Shown here one piece after another: positions 60,734 to 64,000 of a stretch of DNA of 64,000 nucleotides (the first letter of the stretch is position 1; each line of letters opens with the position of its first letter). The stretch covers positions 1,426,001 through 1,490,000 of the forward strand of contig NZ_CP089593.1 in the NCBI RefSeq assembly GCF_021249405.1, written 5' to 3'. This DNA comes from Halobacterium zhouii (GTDB lineage Archaea; Halobacteriota; Halobacteria; Halobacteriales; Halobacteriaceae). A program made the position numbers and the translations under genes. The notes beneath the pieces are model-generated. The model saw nothing but the letters and a program-made list of their open reading frames with translations. It searched no databases and was not told where the DNA came from.

Positions 60734-61894
60734 TCACAACACGGCGTCGAACGCCTGCTTCAGGTCGGCTTTCAGGTCGTCGACGTGTTCGATACCGACG
60801 CTCACGCGGATGAGCGAATCCGTGAGTCCCGCGGCCTCGCGTTCTTCCTCCGGGATGGCTGCGTGGGTCATCGCCGCCGGCTGCTCGATCAGGGATTCGA
60901 CGCCGCCGAGGGACTCCGCGAGCGTGAACACCTCGGTCTCCGTCACGACGTCGCTGGCTTCCTCGAGGGTGGCGTCGAGTTCGAACGAGAGCATCCCGCC
61001 GAAGTCGTCCATCTGCTCGGCGGCGAGGTCGTGCTGGGGGTGGGATTCGAGCCCTGGGTAGTAGACGTGGTCGACACGGTCGTGGTCGTCCAGCCACGCG
61101 ACGAGTTCGCTGGCGTTCTCGCAGTGGCGGTCCATGCGCACGCCGAGGCTCTTCGTGCCGCGGAGGACGAGGAAGCAATCGAAGGGGCCTGGCGTCGCGC
61201 CCACGGAGTTCTGGTAGAACCCGAGGCGCTCGTCGAGGTCAGCGTCGTCGGTGACGAGCGCGCCAGCGACGAGGTCCGAGTGGCCGCCGAGGTACTTCGT
61301 GAGGCTGTGGCAGACGAGGTCCGCGCCGAAGTCGAGTGGGCGCTGGAGGTACGGTGTGGCGAACGTGTTGTCGACCGCGCAGAGCGCGTCGTGCTCGTGG
61401 GCGATGTCCGCGAGCGCGCCGATGTCGTTGACGTTCAACAGCGGGTTGGTCGGCGTCTCCACCCAGACGAGTTCCGTCGAATCCCGCATTACACTCCGGA
61501 CTGCGTCGTGGTCCGTCGTGTCCACGAAGTCGAACTCGAGGTCGTACTCCTCGTACACCTGCGTGAAGATGCGGTGCGTGCCGCCGTAGACGTCGTCGCC
61601 CGCGACCACGTGGTCGCCCGATTCGAGGAGATTCAACACGGTGTTGATGGCGCCCATTCCCGATGAGAAACACCGCCCGAACTCGCCGCCCTCGAGGCTC
61701 GCAAGATTCTCCTCGAGGTCGGTCCGCGTCGGGTTCCCGGTACGGCTGTACTCGTAGCCGCGGTGGTCGCCGGGGCCGTCCTGGACGTACGTGGAGTTCG
61801 CGTGGATGGGCGTCATCAGCGCGCCCGTCTCCTCGTCGGGTTCCTGGCCGGCGTGGATGGCGCGCGTCTCGAAGCGCTCGTCGTCCTCGCTCAT
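60734..61894 (-). CDS. Cystathionine gamma-synthase/lyase family PLP enzyme
   Basis: A 386-aa fold-type I PLP enzyme of transsulfuration. The active-site lysine is K200 in SLTKYLGGHSDL, Y49/R51 in YSRTGNPT bind phosphate, and SSGMGAI near 78-84 binds cofactor. Could act as gamma-synthase, gamma-lyase or O-acetylhomoserine sulfhydrylase; sequence alone does not decide. It is divergent from rpl21e. Confidence 0.9.
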   Translation of the reverse strand: MSEDDERFETRAIHAGQEPDEETGALMTPIHANSTYVQDGPGDHRGYEYSRTGNPTRTDLEENLASLEGGEFGRCFSSGMGAINTVLNLLESGDHVVAGDDVYGGTHRIFTQVYEEYDLEFDFVDTTDHDAVRSVMRDSTELVWVETPTNPLLNVNDIGALADIAHEHDALCAVDNTFATPYLQRPLDFGADLVCHSLTKYLGGHSDLVAGALVTDDADLDERLGFYQNSVGATPGPFDCFLVLRGTKSLGVRMDRHCENASELVAWLDDHDRVDHVYYPGLESHPQHDLAAEQMDDFGGMLSFELDATLEEASDVVTETEVFTLAESLGGVESLIEQPAAMTHAAIPEEEREAAGLTDSLIRVSVGIEHVDDLKADLKQAFDAVL

Positions 61895-61985
61895 GGTCGG
61901 AGATTGGCGGCCCGCGAGTTAGGTCTGTTCGTTCCCTCTCACCGGCAGGCGCGTGTCCACTGGAGTGCTCGGTTCGTAACGTGCG

Positions 61986-61994
61986 TTTTATAAC
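61986..61994 (+). promoter_or_regulatory. TATA box of the rpl21e operon
   Basis: TTTTATAAC is centred about 34 nt upstream of ATG 62024, so a leader of a few nucleotides is expected. Confidence 0.6.
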
Positions 61995-62023
61995 TGGGAC
62001 GGCAGTAAAGATGGCATACGACT

Positions 62024-62317
62024 ATGCCGAGTTCCAACGGACCCCTCAACAGCACTCGAGAGAAACTCTCGAACAAACCGCGAGAGCGCGGGACCTCCCC
62101 GCCCCAGCGGTCGGTCGCAGAGTTCGACGACGGACAGAAAGTCCACCTGAAGATCGACCCAAGCATCCGCGAGGGTCGCTTCCACGCTCGATTCAGCGGC
62201 CACACCGGCACCGTGGTCGGCAAACAGGGCACCTCCTACAAGGTCAAGATCTCGGACGGCGGCAAGGAGAAGGTCCTACTCGCTAACCCCGCCCACCTCC
62301 GCGCGCAGGAGGAATAA
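62024..62317 (+). CDS. rpl21e: 50S ribosomal protein L21e
   Basis: A 97-aa large-subunit protein. The basic N-terminus ([20 protein letters not shown]) and KOW-like core [19 protein letters not shown] fit the family. The last base of its stop is the first base of the rpoF ATG, giving tight coupling. It starts the conserved cluster rpl21e-rpoF-DUF655-rsmA. Confidence 0.95.
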   Translation: MPSSNGPLNSTREKLSNKPRERGTSPPQRSVAEFDDGQKVHLKIDPSIREGRFHARFSGHTGTVVGKQGTSYKVKISDGGKEKVLLANPAHLRAQEE

Positions 62318-62676
62318 TGACTATCTTCAAGGAGACGCTCGACGAGGAGTTCCTCACCGTCTCGGAGGCGAAGGAACTGCTCGCGGACGTGGAGGAGGAA
62401 CGCGCCGCCGACGAGGAGCGCGAACTCCGCTACGAACTCGCGCGAGCCGTCGAGCACGTCAACCGATTCGCCATCCTCGAACCCGAGGAATCCCGCGATC
62501 TCGTCGGGGAGCTCCTCGACCTGGACGCCGTCGAGGACGAGGCCGTCGCGTACAAGATTGCGGACCTGCTGCCGCGCACTCGCACGGAGCTGCGCGCGGT
62601 GTTCGCTCAGGAGCGCTACGCGCTCTCCGGCGACGAGCTCGACTCGATCCTCGACGTCGTGGCGAAGTACGCCTGA
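62317..62676 (+). CDS. rpoF: RNA polymerase subunit F (Rpb4-like)
   Basis: A 119-aa RNA polymerase stalk subunit that pairs with RpoE. The N-terminal TIFKETLDEEFLTVSEAKELL and the C-terminal HRDC-like helices are typical of archaeal RpoF. Start overlaps the L21e stop by 1 nt. It is followed by DUF655 after 147 nt with its own TATA. Confidence 0.93.
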   Translation: MTIFKETLDEEFLTVSEAKELLADVEEERAADEERELRYELARAVEHVNRFAILEPEESRDLVGELLDLDAVEDEAVAYKIADLLPRTRTELRAVFAQERYALSGDELDSILDVVAKYA

Positions 62677-62792
62677 GGACGACCGCCCTTCTCGCGGACG
62701 CCCAGCTTCTCTCTTTCCGGTCGGTTCCATCTCCGGTCGGTGCGCGCTTCCGGCACGCAGTTCTGGACATCCAATCGAACTGACGGCCGACC

Positions 62793-62801
62793 GTTTAAGT
62801 A
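62793..62801 (+). promoter_or_regulatory. TATA-like element of the DUF655 gene
   Basis: GTTTAAGTA is centred about 27 nt before ATG 62824, so DUF655 has a promoter separate from rpl21e-rpoF. Confidence 0.6.
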
Positions 62802-62823
62802 TCGCCTGGGCGTACTCCTCCGT

Positions 62824-63384
62824 ATGAGTGACACGTCTTCGACGGACGAGGAGTTCGCCGTCGTGCTCGACTTCCTCGCGCACGGCAACTCCGGCGGTCG
62901 GTTCGGTGGTTCTCCGGTTGCGTACGCCGCGTCGATCGACGACTTCACGCTCTACGAACTCGAACTCGAGGCCGACGCCGACATCTCGATCCTCGACCAC
63001 GTGCGCATCCGCCCGGACTTCGAGGCCGGCATCGCGCGCGGCCACGTCGTCGACTACGAGGACCTCTCGGACGGCGCGCGCTCCGAACTCGACTACGTCG
63101 TCGAGGACATCGTCGACGAGGACGAACAGCGGTTCGTGGACTTCTACAACGACGCCCAACCCATCTCGCTCCGCCTCCACCAGCTCAACCTCCTCCCGGG
63201 AATCGGGGACAAACTCCGGGACAACATCCTCGACGAACGCAAACGCCACGGCCCGTTCGAGAGCTTCGACGACCTCGAGGACCGCGTCTCCGGCCTCCAC
63301 AACCCCCGCGAGGTCATCATCGACCGCATCCTCGAGGAGATACAGGAGGACGACCTGAAGTACCAGAACTTCGTCGGCTCCTAG
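62824..63384 (+). CDS. DUF655 family protein
   Basis: A 186-aa protein with an OB-like part (YAASIDDFTLYELELEADADISI) and a helix-hairpin-helix LLPGIGDKLRDNILDER near 134-150, suggesting nucleic-acid binding. The family sits between rpoF and rsmA in most archaea, so a role in RNA or ribosome biogenesis is inferred. Here the gap to rsmA is unusually long (472 nt) and holds element copy C. Confidence 0.9.
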   Translation: MSDTSSTDEEFAVVLDFLAHGNSGGRFGGSPVAYAASIDDFTLYELELEADADISILDHVRIRPDFEAGIARGHVVDYEDLSDGARSELDYVVEDIVDEDEQRFVDFYNDAQPISLRLHQLNLLPGIGDKLRDNILDERKRHGPFESFDDLEDRVSGLHNPREVIIDRILEEIQEDDLKYQNFVGS

Positions 63385-63489
63385 GTTCCACCGTTAGTTT
63401 TGTTCAGGGCGTCTCAGCCCCTGTTGCCTGATTTTCTCCCTGAAGCACCCAAACATCTGTGTCTGAGCTTCCTTCCGTTCTCTCCGAGA

Positions 63490-63750
63490 ACACCCAGAAA
63501 GCCCCAGCGCGCTCGCGCCCGCTCAGCAACATATCCGCTACCGCGGATAGGGGTCGCTGAGACGGACTTGGGCTCCGCCCGCGAGCGCGCTGCCCCTTTC
63601 AGTCCCTCCCTGCCGGCTGACCAACCGGCCACCGGGAGGACTGAAAGGGGCGACTCGCTGCAGGAAGCCCGACGACGCAAGCACCGCCGGCCGTAGGCCG
63701 AGGAGCGCAGCGAGTCGCGCGACTGCAGCGAGTCGGGGCTTTCTGGGTGT
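63490..63750 (+). repeat. Structured multi-arm repeat element, copy C
   Basis: The outer helix pairs ACACCCAGAAAGCCCC (63490-63505) with 63735-63750 (16 bp). Left arm: AGCGCGCTCGCG (63506-63517) with 63580-63591 (12 bp), enclosing CATATCCGC and a GCGGAT stem. Central: CCCCTTTCAGTCC from 63593 with the GGACTGAAAGGGG side ending 63650, one bulged C. Right arm: CGACTCGCTGCAG (63651-63663) with CTGCAGCGAGTCG (63723-63735), 13 bp. It lies between DUF655 and rsmA, same strand. Confidence 0.88.
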
Positions 63751-63856
63751 CCGCAGGTTCGGTCAGTCGACGCAAACAGACGCTGAGCATTCGGGAGCGA
63801 AACGTCCCTCTCGCGTACTCGCAGGCTTTAGGTCGCCTCAGTGGTTAGCCCCGGTA

Positions 63857-64000
63857 ATGACCGAGCCGAGGGACCCGGACGCGTTGATCCGCCGAGCGGG
63901 GCGTCCGAACCCCGAGTTCGACCAGCACTTCCTCGTGGACGACCGCGTCCTCGACCGGATTCCGTCGTACGCAGAGGCGTTCGACCGGTCCCACGTTCTG
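63857..64000 (+). CDS. rsmA: 16S rRNA dimethyladenosine transferase, partial (3' end outside window)
   Basis: Only the first 48 residues are present. They read MTEPRDPDALIRRAGRPNPE, then FDQHFLVDDRVLDRIPSYAE. The QHFLVDDRVLDRI segment matches the N-terminal SAM-binding entry of KsgA/RsmA, which dimethylates two adenines near the 3' end of 16S rRNA. The order rpl21e-rpoF-DUF655-rsmA supports this. The rest of the gene lies beyond the window. Confidence 0.85.
   Translation, partial: MTEPRDPDALIRRAGRPNPEFDQHFLVDDRVLDRIPSYAEAFDRSHVL

Noticed and set aside
63490..63750. Guide RNA of a TnpB/IS200-IS605 element
   Set aside because: No tnpB or transposase is near any of the three copies, and conserved parts do not sit at the ends as a guide scaffold would require.

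Overview
The window is chromosomal DNA of a halophilic archaeon (class Halobacteria). It is GC-rich with strong GC3 bias, so long mirror ORFs lie opposite most genes. The proteins are acidic, TATA boxes lie 25-35 nt before start codons (leaderless style), and ATGA/GTGA stop-start overlaps are common. The content is archaeal: RPA with its partner proteins, fibrillarin/Nop5, L21e, RpoF, aEF-1beta, GHMP shikimate kinase, DacZ, HalX and HalOD1 domains. The genus cannot be fixed from sequence alone. No CRISPR array, transposase or rRNA was seen.

Layout. 0-8.7 kb: M24 peptidase (cut by the edge), HalX response regulator, tyrA, Rsm22-like methyltransferase, two NUDIX hydrolases, surE, methyltransferase, beta-carbonic anhydrase, HAD hydrolase. 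8.9-13.7 kb: a more AT-rich accessory stretch with a truncated, frameshifted Na+/H+ antiporter, an SDR, a DUF389 protein, a membrane-protein remnant and a divergent arsR/merA pair. 13.7-18.5 kb: chorismate mutase/shikimate kinase and a lipoprotein/permease/ATPase operon. 18.5-28.7 kb: CDC48-type ATPase, Hsp20, Lhr-type helicase, the rpa1-rpap1-rpe single-strand-binding operon and riboflavin-pathway arfC. 29-34.5 kb: a glutaredoxin-thioredoxin reductase fusion, tRNA-Ser, an RsmC-like methyltransferase, udk and a CBS/zinc protein. 34.7-40.5 kb: a branched-chain amino-acid ABC system (livJ opposite livHMGF). 40.6-52.4 kb: pgk, tRNA-Thr, a VOC/esterase pair, an XPD/DinG helicase, an oxidoreductase, an HTH/acyltransferase pair and dacZ-mscS. 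52.7-64 kb: HalOD1, tRNA-Leu, a short TFB-like protein, coaD, gshA, flpA-nop5, a zinc ribbon with aEF-1beta, a PLP enzyme and rpl21e-rpoF-DUF655-rsmA.

The most interesting signals are non-coding. (1) Three + strand copies of a roughly 260-nt element (24017-24275, 57121-57382, 63490-63750) share a multi-arm fold. It has a closing helix, a left arm, a central hairpin around a CAGTCCC/GGGACTG stem, and a right arm whose helix has a different sequence in every copy but always pairs over 12-13 bp. That is compensatory change, so this looks like an undescribed structured RNA or hairpin DNA element. (2) All three tRNA genes are followed by palindromes built from that tRNA's own T-arm, inverted then direct; tRNA-Leu has two in series. 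After tRNA-Ser and tRNA-Thr these are preceded by a hairpin with the same CTCCGT loop. (3) A second dispersed repeat occurs after tRNA-Ser and after aEF-1beta.

Functionally the window mixes informational genes (replication, rRNA/tRNA maturation, transcription, translation), core metabolism, c-di-AMP/mechanosensing and transport. A few stress or resistance genes are confined to the 9-14 kb accessory patch.
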